A stretch of DNA of 59,077 nt from Cyanobacteriota bacterium. GTDB lineage: Bacteria; Cyanobacteriota; Cyanobacteriia; PCC-6307; Cyanobiaceae. Below are positions 35,424 to 43,700 of this stretch, piece by piece. Where the stretch lies: assembly GCA_026389285.1 (NCBI GenBank), contig JAPLID010000064.1:1-59077 (forward strand), written 5' to 3'. The translations under genes were made by a program, and so were the position numbers. Position 1 is the first letter of the stretch. Each line of letters begins with the position of its first letter. The notes beneath the pieces are model-generated. The model did no database searches and was not told the DNA's origin. It worked only from the letters and a program-made list of their open reading frames with translations.

Positions 35424-35912
35424 ATGGCCCCTCCCTCCTGGCTGCAGCTCCGCCGCACCGTGCGCTTCGGTGATACCGATGCCGCCGGCGTGATGCACTT
35501 TCTGCAGCTACTGCGCTGGTGCCATGAGGCCTACGAGCAGAGCCTGGAGGGCTTCGGCATCGCGCCGGCCTGCGTGTTTCCGGTGCCCTCGGCCGAGCGG
35601 CCCGCAGGCCTGGAGCCCGCCGCCGCGGCCCTGCCGATCGTGCACTGCAGCGCCGATTTCCGCCGGCCCCTGGTCTGCGGTGATCCCTTGCTGATCGAGC
35701 TGGAGCCGGTGCGGCTCGATCCGGGCAGCTTTGAGGTGCGCTACAAATTTTGGCGCATTCGAGCCGGCGAAGAGCCCCAGGAGGCGGCCCGAGGCCTCAG
35801 CCGCCATCTGGCGATCGAGCCGGCCAGCCGTCAGCGCTGTGCCCTACCCGAGGCGATCGGGCGCTGGCTGGAGGCGGCCGCGGTGGCCCAGGGGGGCATC
35901 CGGCCCCTGTGA
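35424..35912 (+). CDS. DHNA-CoA/acyl-CoA thioesterase (hot-dog fold)
   Basis: A 162-residue thioesterase of the 4-hydroxybenzoyl-CoA type; in cyanobacteria this family includes the 1,4-dihydroxy-2-naphthoyl-CoA hydrolase of phylloquinone synthesis. Conserved opening VRFGDTDAAGVMHFLQLLRW has the catalytic Asp in DTDAAG, followed by CHEAYEQSLEGFGIAPACVF and VHCSADFRRPLVCGDPLLIE. Two other copies, at 39.9 and 43.45 kb, are broken, so this is the functional one. ATG 35424 is in the usual place. Confidence 0.85.
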   Translation: MAPPSWLQLRRTVRFGDTDAAGVMHFLQLLRWCHEAYEQSLEGFGIAPACVFPVPSAERPAGLEPAAAALPIVHCSADFRRPLVCGDPLLIELEPVRLDPGSFEVRYKFWRIRAGEEPQEAARGLSRHLAIEPASRQRCALPEAIGRWLEAAAVAQGGIRPL

Positions 35913-35964
35913 ACCCGGTGGCGATGCGGCCCGAGCCGCAAACGCTGGCTCGCCAGGCGCCGCC

Positions 35965-37497
35965 TCACTCCATGTCACCGCTTGGACCCCGACGTTCAGC
36001 AGCCACTCCTCTTGGAGCTGATTCTGGGGCTGCCCGCCCCGCCGCCCAGCGGGGGAGCCGGCGTCTCCAGCTCTCCAGTTCTTCCTGCAAGGCCATCCGC
36101 AGGGAAGGGGGCGGCTCCACCACCGTGATCTCCGCCAGCGGCACGCACGGTTCAGCGGTTCCCGTCGGGGGAATGAGCCCCTGGGGCGCCGCTCCCTCCA
36201 GCCACAGCGGCTCGTCCAGCTCCAGGAGCAGGGGCTGATCAAGGGTGTAACGAAAACCTCCGACCCAGGCATAGGGGCCCTGAAGGCTGTGGTTGTCGCC
36301 ACAGCGGAAACCGATGCTGCTCTTGCGGCCCGAGAGACTCTGTTCAGCCACCGTGAAAGCCGCCAGGCGCACCGAACGATTGAAGAACAACGCCACCGCT
36401 GCGTTGGGTGCCGATCCGTTGGGGGCCGATCCGGCGGGCGCTGATCGGATCGTGAGCAGCAGGGTTGGATCCTCCAGAGAGGCCAACCCCAGCCCATCTC
36501 CGCCTCCAGGCTCCTGGCCGCGGCCAGCCGCCGCAACATCCGCCAGTGCGGCCCGCTGTGCCGTCTCAGCCACCTCAGCGAAGCGAAAGTTGTACTGAAA
36601 GCTCGGCAGCAAACCCGACCCAGTGGACTGAGCCGGGCTGGCAAGGGGCTGCTCCTGACGGCTCTGCTCCATGGCGCGCAGCGTTTGCCGCAGCCGCTGA
36701 CGCTGCTCCTTCTGCAGGCGCCGCTGCTGGATCCGCATGGCCCGGCGGCCCTGCCGCTCCTGGGAGGAGGCCAGCCACCAGCCCAGCAGCGACCGCTGCT
36801 CCCCGGGCAATTGAGCGCCCGCGGCAAAGGCCAGAGCCAGGGCAAAGGCGGCCACCATCCGCCGCAGGCTCTCCTGAACGACGCCCCAGATCTGAACGTT
36901 GCTGGGGCCGGCATGGGCGCTGAGGGCATCGGCCCTGGCCTTGACCAACCCCACCAGGAGCTGCTGGCGCAGCTGCGGCCAGGGCAGGCGTGATTCAGCC
37001 TCGCCGATCGCCGGACCACTCAGCGCCCGGAAGCGAGTCCGCAGGTTCTGAACATCGGTCGCCCTGTTGAGCGCCCGTTTCCAGCTGCTGAACTGTTGCT
37101 CCACAACCCGACGTTCCTGGGCCTGAAGCCTGACCTCGCCGGCCATCGAATTCCAGGTTGCCCAGGGCTGCAGCGGGATCAACAACAGGAAGCCCAGGGT
37201 TACCGCCACCGCCAGGGAGCGGGCCTGGTTGCAGCGCAGACCCAGCCGGCGATCCTCGGGATCAAACCAGACAGCCAGATGAATCAGCACAAACCCCATC
37301 AGGGCATAACCGCCGTTGTCCACCAGCAAGGCGATGAAGCGAAGCTGCCAGAAGGGATTGAGCAAAGCCAGCGGCAAGGCTCCAGCCGCCACAGCCCCGA
37401 TGTAGATCAACAGATTGGCGCTGGCGGCAGGTCCCAGCAGATCCACCAGTTGAAAGGTTCGCGGTTCCTGCTGAAGTGGCTCCTGACGACTGTCCAT
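35965..37497 (-). CDS. HpsJ-like membrane protein with large C-terminal domain
   Basis: A 510-residue protein. About four N-terminal hydrophobic segments (LLIYIGAVAAGALPLALL, FIALLVDNGGYALMGFVLIH, SLAVAVTLGFLLLIPLQ, VAAFALALAFAAGAQL) resemble HpsJ, a protein tied to polysaccharide in filamentous cyanobacteria. A basic coiled-coil (RAMRIQQRRLQKEQRQRLRQ) separates them from a C-terminal domain of about 230 residues I do not recognise (SIGFRCGDNHSLQGPYAWVG). It could serve surface polysaccharide assembly, in keeping with the capsule locus 7 kb away. This is inference. Confidence 0.6.
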   Translation of the reverse strand: MDSRQEPLQQEPRTFQLVDLLGPAASANLLIYIGAVAAGALPLALLNPFWQLRFIALLVDNGGYALMGFVLIHLAVWFDPEDRRLGLRCNQARSLAVAVTLGFLLLIPLQPWATWNSMAGEVRLQAQERRVVEQQFSSWKRALNRATDVQNLRTRFRALSGPAIGEAESRLPWPQLRQQLLVGLVKARADALSAHAGPSNVQIWGVVQESLRRMVAAFALALAFAAGAQLPGEQRSLLGWWLASSQERQGRRAMRIQQRRLQKEQRQRLRQTLRAMEQSRQEQPLASPAQSTGSGLLPSFQYNFRFAEVAETAQRAALADVAAAGRGQEPGGGDGLGLASLEDPTLLLTIRSAPAGSAPNGSAPNAAVALFFNRSVRLAAFTVAEQSLSGRKSSIGFRCGDNHSLQGPYAWVGGFRYTLDQPLLLELDEPLWLEGAAPQGLIPPTGTAEPCVPLAEITVVEPPPSLRMALQEELESWRRRLPRWAAGRAAPESAPRGVAAERRGPSGDME

Positions 37498-37776
37498 GCA
37501 GCCAACCTGGCAGACGCGGCGAAGAACCTACGCCAGAAAGTCAGCAGTTCACAAATCCACCCATTCCAAAGCCCCCTGACCATGGACAATCCTGGAGCGA
37601 AAGATTGGGAGCGCCGGAGCAAATGAATCCCGGCCGGTAAAAGCATCGGGGCAGAGAGGCATCAGAGCTTGCCTGCGCCTGAGAGCAGGCTGGAGTGCCA
37701 GCCACCAGGCATGGGGGCCTGAACAGCCGTCAGCTCCGGGGGCATTCGTTCTGTGTGAACAGGCTGGCCAGCTGCA

Positions 37777-37989
37777 TCAGAGAAGCTCTCGGAATTGCTG
37801 AGGCGAGAGCCCGGCATCCCTGGCGATGGCCCCCATGGTGATCGCGTTGATGGGGTCGTGGCGCGGAATCACCAGGCGGCGTTCGCCATTGCTGAGGATC
37901 AGATGACCCGATTCCCTCACGATGCGATAGCCCAGCTTCTGGAACGCCCTGACGGCCTCCTTCTGGCTGATCCCAGGCAACCGCGGCAT
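37777..37989 (-). CDS. hicA: HicA-type mRNA interferase toxin
   Basis: A 70-residue HicA-like dsRBD-fold toxin that cleaves mRNA. Typical sequence: LPGISQKEAVRAFQKLGYRI, then VRESGHLILSNGERRLVIPR and HDPINAITMGAIARDAGLSP. The catalytic His is in ESGHLIL. It follows hicB directly (they share position 37989), so translation is coupled. No damage is visible. Confidence 0.85.
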   Translation of the reverse strand: MPRLPGISQKEAVRAFQKLGYRIVRESGHLILSNGERRLVIPRHDPINAITMGAIARDAGLSPQQFRELL

Positions 37990-38186
37990 CAGAGTGCCAA
38001 TTCCAGCGTTTCCACGTGCTTCACGCCCGCTTCTTCCGCCTCCACCTCCAACCAGAGGGTGATGGCCTCGCGGATGTTGGCCAGGGCCTCGTCGCGGCTG
38101 GTGCCCTGGGAGTGACAGCCGGGGAGGTCGAGGCAGCTCACTGACCAGCCCTCATCGGTCTGCAGCAAGCGAATCCTGTACGACAT
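37989..38186 (-). CDS. hicB: HicB-type antitoxin
   Basis: A 65-residue partial-RNase-H-fold antitoxin: MSYRIRLLQTDEGWSVSCLD, LPGCHSQGTSRDEALANIRE and AITLWLEVEAEEA. It lacks a separate HTH domain, so it is a short HicB. ATG at 38186 is chosen over the upstream 38219 (MASFQVAQEIR), which adds 11 residues without family character. It precedes hicA. Confidence 0.83.
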   Translation of the reverse strand: MSYRIRLLQTDEGWSVSCLDLPGCHSQGTSRDEALANIREAITLWLEVEAEEAGVKHVETLELAL

Positions 38187-38315
38187 TCTGATCTCCTGCG
38201 CTACCTGGAAGCTAGCCACCCCACGGAGACGACCCCGACCCGGCTCTGATCCCCATGCCCCGCCACCCTGCAGAGCAGAACCCGCGAGCTGCCGGAGCTG
38301 AACGCAGCTGCTGTT

Positions 38316-38672
38316 TCAGCGCCCCCCCAACCACTCCCGCCACTGCCCTCGCTGCCACTTGCCGGCGGCATTGACGGCCAGCTCCGGGCAGGGCCGCCAG
38401 CAGAGCCGCGCTGTCGGCTTCAGCCTCGGCCCGCACCAGGGCCGCCAGGAGTTGTCCCCAGAGGGGATCCTCCACGCCAAGCAGCAGCACCGCCGCTGCG
38501 CCACCAGCCACCAGCCATCGGCCGTGAGCGGCAAGGGCTGCAGGCCGCCAGGCTTCAACCAGCCCAGGGCCAACCGGGCACTGCGCACCGCCACCGCGCC
38601 GTCGTCTGCATCCGAGCACAGCTCGACATCATCCAGCGGCGATATCGCGATCCAAGAAGCAAAAGCATTCAT
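38316..38672 (-). pseudogene. Possible hypothetical gene with compensating frameshifts
   Basis: ATG at 38672 starts MNAFASWIAISPLDDVELCS and continues DADDGAVAVRSARLALGWLK then LTADGWWLVA. After that the frame becomes Cys/Arg/Trp-rich and unlikely, whereas another minus frame there reads AAVLLLGVEDPLWGQLLAAL and VRAEAEADSAALLAALPGA. The first frame looks plausible again at its end (GQWREWLGGR). This suggests two opposite frameshifts in an unrecognised gene. The ORF has no family I know; coding status is uncertain. Confidence 0.35.
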
Positions 38673-38689
38673 AATCGTTATACCCCGCC

Positions 38690-39847
38690 ATGAATCGCAT
38701 GGGCCGCCGCCTTTCTCGCCCTACCCGCCTGGCTCGGAACACAGCCTTCATGCTGGGCCTGCTGACCCTGGAGGCCAGCACGGCCCTGGCCGCCGAACCG
38801 GCCACTTACCGCATCCAGGCCAGCACGAGCAGCTCCCTGATGCCCACGGCGCCCAGCCTGGGCCAGATGCTGATGGGGAGCGCGGCCATGGGCAGTAAGC
38901 GACAGATCCAGCGCAACCTGGAACTCACGCTCAGTGCTGCGGTCGCACCCCCCGCCAAGCCGGAGGCCAGCCATGCCATCCCCGCAGCCATGGCCATGGG
39001 AGCAGCCCTTTCCCTGAAAGCCAGCGGGGGCTGCACGAAGGGCGAGTGCGGGTCGCAGGAGATCCGCCAGGCCGTGGAGCAGATGCGCTCGCGGCGGGTG
39101 CTCCTCTACTGGGGCTGTGAAGCCAAGGCCGGCGCCGGCCAGCCCCAGACCCTCGAGGCCAGCAAAAATCCTTTGCTCATCGGCATGGAGGAGGTGCTGC
39201 GCCAGGACAAGGGCGAACCAACTGCCCCATCCACTACGTCGACGTCCTGGCCCACTACGGGAAATGGACGTTTGATCCCAGCTCAGGCCTCCCTGGTGGG
39301 CGAGCACCTGGTGCGCTCCAACTACGCCCCGGTGATCCGCTTCCCCCTCGCCCAACCGCAGGACTTCCTGGCTCCCCTCAACCTCAGCTCCACCGCCACC
39401 GGGGGCGCCACGGACCTGAGCTGGAACCGGGTGGCCGGGGTGGTGGGGTACAGGGCCACGGCCATGGGGCAACAGGATCCGTCCGCCCCCATGGTGCTCT
39501 GGGTCTCCAGCCTTGGGGGGGAAGAGGCCTCCCATGCCGACAGCAGCGCCAAGCTCCAGGCCCTGGTGGGCAGTGGCGCCCTGCTGAGCGCCGAGCGCAA
39601 CCAGTGCACCATCAGCGCCGAAGCCAGCCGAGCCCTGGGCACGGCGGCGGTGACGCTCGCGGGCTATGCCGGTGCGATTCGCCTCAATCCGGCCCCGGGC
39701 CAGGTGGTCCGCCTCGAGCGTTCCACAATGGGCATGGAGCTGGTGGGGATGCCGCAGCTGGAGGGAAGTGACAAGACTGGTGGCGGCGAAGCGCCTCCCC
39801 AGCAGGCCCCCCAGTCGGGATTCGGCCTACTGAAGGGGCTGTTCTGA
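38690..39847 (+). CDS. Secreted hypothetical protein
   Basis: A 385-residue protein with a signal peptide (LARNTAFMLGLLTLEASTAL then AAEPA). I recall a Proteobacterial secreted family with the same order of blocks: VLLYWGCEAKAGAGQPQTLE, IPAQASLVGEHLVRSNYAPV, ATDLSWNRVAGVVGYRATAM and NQCTISAEASRALGTA. Function is unknown. ATG 38690 is the first of two close starts. It precedes a broken copy of the thioesterase. Confidence 0.7.
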   Translation: MNRMGRRLSRPTRLARNTAFMLGLLTLEASTALAAEPATYRIQASTSSSLMPTAPSLGQMLMGSAAMGSKRQIQRNLELTLSAAVAPPAKPEASHAIPAAMAMGAALSLKASGGCTKGECGSQEIRQAVEQMRSRRVLLYWGCEAKAGAGQPQTLEASKNPLLIGMEEVLRQDKGEPTAPSTTSTSWPTTGNGRLIPAQASLVGEHLVRSNYAPVIRFPLAQPQDFLAPLNLSSTATGGATDLSWNRVAGVVGYRATAMGQQDPSAPMVLWVSSLGGEEASHADSSAKLQALVGSGALLSAERNQCTISAEASRALGTAAVTLAGYAGAIRLNPAPGQVVRLERSTMGMELVGMPQLEGSDKTGGGEAPPQQAPQSGFGLLKGLF

Positions 39848-39897
39848 TCCGATCCCGGCGACCGGCCCCGCTCCAAGGGCCCGCCCCATTCCCCCCG

Positions 39898-40166
39898 ATG
39901 CCGCTCCCCGCTCCCTCCACCTGGCTGCAGCTGCTGCGCTGGTGCCATGAGGCCTAGGAGGAGAGCCTGGAGGCCTTCGGCATTCCGCCTGGATCCCGGC
40001 AGTTCTGAAGTGAACGATCGCTTTGCCGGCGCCGGCGAGGCGGTAGCCCGGGCTTCAGGCGTCATCTGGCGATCACAACAGCCGAGCGGCGGCCCTGTCC
40101 CCTCCTCGATCCCATCGCACACTGGCTGAAGGCCTCGGCCCTGGGGGCCGGCGTGCGGCCCATCTG
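39898..40166 (+). pseudogene. Broken thioesterase copy
   Basis: A degraded duplicate of the thioesterase at 35424. ATG at 39898 is followed by STWLQLLRWCHEA, a TAG (39955-39957) where the intact gene has TAC, then EESLEAFGIP and frameshifted remains ending GAGVRPI. Sixty bases present in the intact gene between two CTGCAGCT copies (35442 and 35502) are missing here, leaving a single CTGCAGCT at 39925. Further internal sequence is also lost. Confidence 0.85.
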
Positions 40167-40262
40167 AAGCCAGCCTTGGTGTCGATGATCATCAACAAAC
40201 TCCCATAACCGGCAACGGTGAGCACTGATTTTGAGCACTGTTGGAGGAGCCTTCACGCACCG

Positions 40263-42275
40263 ATGGGTTCCCCCTCCCTGGCCACTGCCCCATGGCGACT
40301 CCAGCGGCGCTGGCGTCTGCTGCCTCTAGCCCTGATCGGCCTGAATGCCCCGGAGGCACTCGGTCAGACCCTGGGAGCCATGGGGGTGAACAGCCCCGGG
40401 GTGAACGATCCCTCCTGCCGCACCATGGACCTGCCCGTGGTCTACGCCCTCACCCTGGTCGTGGCACTGGGCACGTTCGTGGGCCTCTCTCTAATGAAAC
40501 GGCGTCTCGCAAAGGAAGGTTGGTCACTCGCCAATGCCCTCTCTGAACCCACCCGTCTCACCATTCCGGTGGACATGCGCTGGACGGAATCCGCCGGCGA
40601 TCAGGGGTCAATAGCTCAGGGAACTTCTGCCTCCTGCAAGGTTCTGCGCGGACCCGACGGCAGCCCCATGGCGATGACCCTGCTGGAGGCCAGCAGCAGC
40701 CGCATGATCGCGATCCTGGGCGGGTGGGGCATCTTGATGCTTTACATCGGCTTCGGCACCTTCGCCCTTTACAGCTTCGGCCTCACCTGCCAGCTACCGG
40801 CCTCGATGCCAGCCGTCGCCACCTTCCTGCTGTCGGGTCTGAGCCTGTTTGCGCCCTATGTGGCCAACAAGATCTCCACAGCCATCCAGCCCGGCATCCG
40901 TCATGCCTCCTCGGGGGGCGCCAGCCAGGAAACCGTGAGGCCAGTGGCTGCCATGGCCGCTGACAGCAGCCCCCCCATCAGCCAGGCACCAGCGAGCACC
41001 GCTACGGAAGCCGAACCAGCACCAGCACCAGCACCAGACAAGCCTGCTGCCGCAACGAGCCGGCCCTCGGCCAGCCTGCCTTTGCTCTCCTACGAACCCC
41101 GGACCGTTGCCCAAGCGGCACCTCAAGCCGTCCCGGCTCCGGTGGCCCACCGTCAGGTCTTCGCCAGACCAGCTGCAGAACCAACGCCGGCCCAGGCCCG
41201 GACCCCCTGGGCGCAGGAGTACGCCCCTGCCATGCAGATGATTCGGGACTTCGAGGGCTTCGTCGACCATGCCTACCCCGATCCGGCCACGGGCGCCGAT
41301 CCCTGGACCATCGGTTATGGCTTCACCACCCTTAACGGCCGCCCGGTGGAGCCAGGGCAGGCCATCAGCCCCTCGCAAGCCGATGCAGAACTGCAACGGC
41401 AGGCCCAGGCCTGCACCAACCATCTGGCCGCCACGATTCCCTTCTGGCAGCAGATGAATGGCAATCAGCGCTGCGCCCTTTTGGATTTCGCGTGGAATTT
41501 GGGCTCGGATTTCTATGGCGACGAGGCCAACTTCGGCTCGATCACGCGGGATCTGCACAACCACGACTGGTCCCGTGTTCCCCAGACCTTTCTCCTTTAC
41601 TGCGATCCCGGCACCTCAGTGGAGGCCGGGCTGCTCCGGCGGCGCCAGGCGGAAGCCACCCTCTGGACAACCCCGGTGGCCAGCGAAGCCTCCACACCCG
41701 GCCGGTCTCCAGAGACTTCAGCCCCTGACACCTCCCATCGCCCGGCCTCCCGCTTCAGCAATCCGCTGAAGGTGCCCTACAACGATCAGTTACTCATGTC
41801 TGACGGGCAGGGCTGGCGCGAATGTTTCTCGGCCAGCTCGGCCATGCTGGCGATGTACTGGGGCAAGGAGCCCAACGAGAACATCTACGACAAATTGCGA
41901 GCCCGCTACGGAGACAGCACCGACGCCGACACCCAGCTGGATGCCTTGCGCTGCCTCGGCCTGACGGCCAATTTCCAGACCGATGGCACAATCGCCATGC
42001 TCCAACAGGAGATTGATGCCGGTCGGCCCGTGGCCGTGGGCTGGCTGTGCGATGGCCCCGTTTCCGCCCCCAGCGGTGGCGGCCACTGGATCGTGATCAT
42101 CGGCTACGACAACTCGGGCTTCGTGGTCAATGATCCCTACGGCAACTGTGATCTGGTGAACGGGGGCTACCTCAGCCACCACGATGGCGCCGGCCTGCAC
42201 TACTCGTACCAGAACTGGTTGCCACGCTGGCGTGTCGACGGCACGGGCGGCTGGATGCTCACCTGCCGGCTCTGA
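40263..42275 (+). CDS. GH24 lysozyme - C39-like peptidase fusion, membrane-anchored
   Basis: A 670-residue protein (an upstream ATG at 40218 adds 15). Numbering here is from 40218. A signal-like segment (RLLPLALIGLNAPEALG) precedes TM helices VVYALTLVVALGTFVGLSLM and GGWGILMLYIGFGTFALYSF, LPASMPAVATFLLSGLSL. An Ala/Pro-rich linker (about 240-320) leads to a GH24 lysozyme domain near 335-480: IRDFEGFVDHAYPDPATG has catalytic Glu346. A C39-like domain from about 520 has Cys536 in GWRECFSASS, His623 in GGHWIVIIGYD and VVNDPYGN. Two predicted hydrolases in one chain is unusual; the target is likely peptidoglycan. Confidence 0.82.
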   Translation: MGSPSLATAPWRLQRRWRLLPLALIGLNAPEALGQTLGAMGVNSPGVNDPSCRTMDLPVVYALTLVVALGTFVGLSLMKRRLAKEGWSLANALSEPTRLTIPVDMRWTESAGDQGSIAQGTSASCKVLRGPDGSPMAMTLLEASSSRMIAILGGWGILMLYIGFGTFALYSFGLTCQLPASMPAVATFLLSGLSLFAPYVANKISTAIQPGIRHASSGGASQETVRPVAAMAADSSPPISQAPASTATEAEPAPAPAPDKPAAATSRPSASLPLLSYEPRTVAQAAPQAVPAPVAHRQVFARPAAEPTPAQARTPWAQEYAPAMQMIRDFEGFVDHAYPDPATGADPWTIGYGFTTLNGRPVEPGQAISPSQADAELQRQAQACTNHLAATIPFWQQMNGNQRCALLDFAWNLGSDFYGDEANFGSITRDLHNHDWSRVPQTFLLYCDPGTSVEAGLLRRRQAEATLWTTPVASEASTPGRSPETSAPDTSHRPASRFSNPLKVPYNDQLLMSDGQGWRECFSASSAMLAMYWGKEPNENIYDKLRARYGDSTDADTQLDALRCLGLTANFQTDGTIAMLQQEIDAGRPVAVGWLCDGPVSAPSGGGHWIVIIGYDNSGFVVNDPYGNCDLVNGGYLSHHDGAGLHYSYQNWLPRWRVDGTGGWMLTCRL

Positions 42276-42300
42276 GGACCTCGATCCAGGTTGGCGCGGC

Positions 42301-42430
42301 TCACCCCAGCACCAGCGCCTCTTGGGGGAAGCCCCGCTGGGCCGCCATGATGTGCAGCGACAGCTCCACCTGCTCGAGATACACCGCCGGCTCCCAGGCC
42401 TGTCTAGCCAGGCGCCACGATCGGCCCCTC
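42301..42430 (-). other. Possible C-terminal gene remnant
   Basis: A minus frame reads RLARQAWEPAVYLEQVELSL and HIMAAQRGFPQEALVLG and stops at 42301-42303. It looks like the end of a real protein, with balanced composition, but there is no start and I know no family. It lies between the GH24 gene and a PEP-CTERM gene, a mosaic region with other fragments. Confidence 0.25.
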
Positions 42431-42549
42431 CAGACATCCGCGACGAAACCATCGAGGAATCAAGCCTCCACCCATTGAAATCTCAGGTGAAATGAGTCAA
42501 AATATCTTGGGTTCTCACACCCCAACCAAGATCCAGAGCGACCCGACCA

Positions 42550-43332
42550 TTGAAATTCTCCATCGCCACCAAAGCCTGGCTGCTGCCTTGCTGTTGCGTA
42601 GCCACAACCCTGATGGCGGGCGGCCCGCTTGAGGCCCAGGCCTACACAGCTGTGTTCACCTTGACCGGGCAAGGAACGTCGCAAACCACCTATTCAACCA
42701 CCAACAATGGGCTGACGCTGACCATTGACGGCCTTAACGGTGGCTCCTTCCTCCTCAACAATACCAATGGGCTCTGCTCCTACTGGGCAAACAATAATGC
42801 CACCGGGATTGACTACAACGGCGCGTGCGACAATACTGCGGGCACTGGCTACAATGGATTAAAGTTTACGACCTCTTCCGCCGGCAATCTCCACAATATT
42901 AGGCTCGCAGCCATCACCACTGGTGGAAGAAATGGTTCAGCACAGAGTCCTCCTATTGTCAGTACATTTTCCGGCGCCACAAGCCAAACCGTTACCCAGG
43001 CTCAACAAACAGTTCCCAAGACTTGCGACCCCAGCACCAACAGCATCAACGCAAACTGCGACGATTACACCTTTACAACACCAATTCTTGTCGATTCGCA
43101 AAATCAGATCACCCTCTGCTCAACGCCTAGCATAAACACTCTCAGCTGCAGTGGCAATATTTTAAACAGTACAAATGGACTTGTGCAATCTTCCTTCTAC
43201 ACCATCAAGAGCATGACCTTCACCTATGACACCCCAGGCCCCTTACCCCTTCTTGGCGCAGGTGCTGCTTTTGGCTGGAGCCGGCGCCTACGGCGGCGAA
43301 TCAAGCGCCATGGCACAAATCAGCCCGATTGA
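42550..43332 (+). CDS. PEP-CTERM-like surface protein
   Basis: A 260-residue protein with signal peptide MKFSIATKAWLLPCCCVATT then LMAGGPLEAQA. The body is rich in Asn, Thr and Ser (TTYSTTNNGLTLTIDGLNGG; GTGYNGLKFTTSSAGNLHNI), suggesting a beta-rich extracellular fold. The tail TPGPLPLLGAGAAFGWSRRL and RRRIKRHG has the PGPLPxLG motif, a hydrophobic run and Arg cluster of a cyanobacterial PEP-CTERM-like sorting signal. It shares about 100 almost identical bases at its 3' end with the copy at 34.9 kb. No exosortase is present in the window. Confidence 0.85.
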   Translation: MKFSIATKAWLLPCCCVATTLMAGGPLEAQAYTAVFTLTGQGTSQTTYSTTNNGLTLTIDGLNGGSFLLNNTNGLCSYWANNNATGIDYNGACDNTAGTGYNGLKFTTSSAGNLHNIRLAAITTGGRNGSAQSPPIVSTFSGATSQTVTQAQQTVPKTCDPSTNSINANCDDYTFTTPILVDSQNQITLCSTPSINTLSCSGNILNSTNGLVQSSFYTIKSMTFTYDTPGPLPLLGAGAAFGWSRRLRRRIKRHGTNQPD

Positions 43333-43435
43333 AATCACGGCCCCAACGCCATCGCTGCAGGCGCCGATGGTCATGCTCTATCGCTAGCAGTGCTGACGGT
43401 AAAGCGATGTTGATGGTTTGAAGTCATAAGGGATC

Positions 43436-43700
43436 CACCTCTGCCGCCGGTTTGATGCACTTTCTGCAGCTGGTGCCATGGGGCCTACGAGCAGAGCCTG
43501 GAGAGCTTCGGCCTGCCTGCCGCCTCGGTGTTTCCCAGGCCGGAGTGGGCCGGCGATTCGCCGGAGGTGGCCCTGCCGGAGGGCATCCGCCTCTGGCTGG
43601 AAGCCTCGGGCCTCGGCGAAGGGGGCTTCCCCTCTCATCTTCCGCCGGCTCACAAACCCCGCCCGTGGGTGCCACCGGGCTGCAGGCTCAGAACCCCAGC
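43436..43700 (+). pseudogene. Second broken thioesterase copy
   Basis: Bases from 43440 match the interior of the thioesterase at 35424: GCCGCCGG followed by TTTGATGCACTTTCTGCAGC. The start of the gene is lost, eight bases after CTGCAGCT are missing (frameshift), and the middle of the protein is deleted, so that CHGAYEQSLESFG is joined to a late region (LPEGIRLWLEASG). It follows the intact PEP-CTERM gene just as the intact thioesterase follows the frameshifted one. Confidence 0.8.

Noticed and set aside
39210-39300. Possible frameshift in the secreted protein at 38690
   Set aside because: Another frame looked protein-like (CPIHYVDVLAHYGKW), but the annotated frame keeps the family block SLVGEH just after, so I consider the gene intact.
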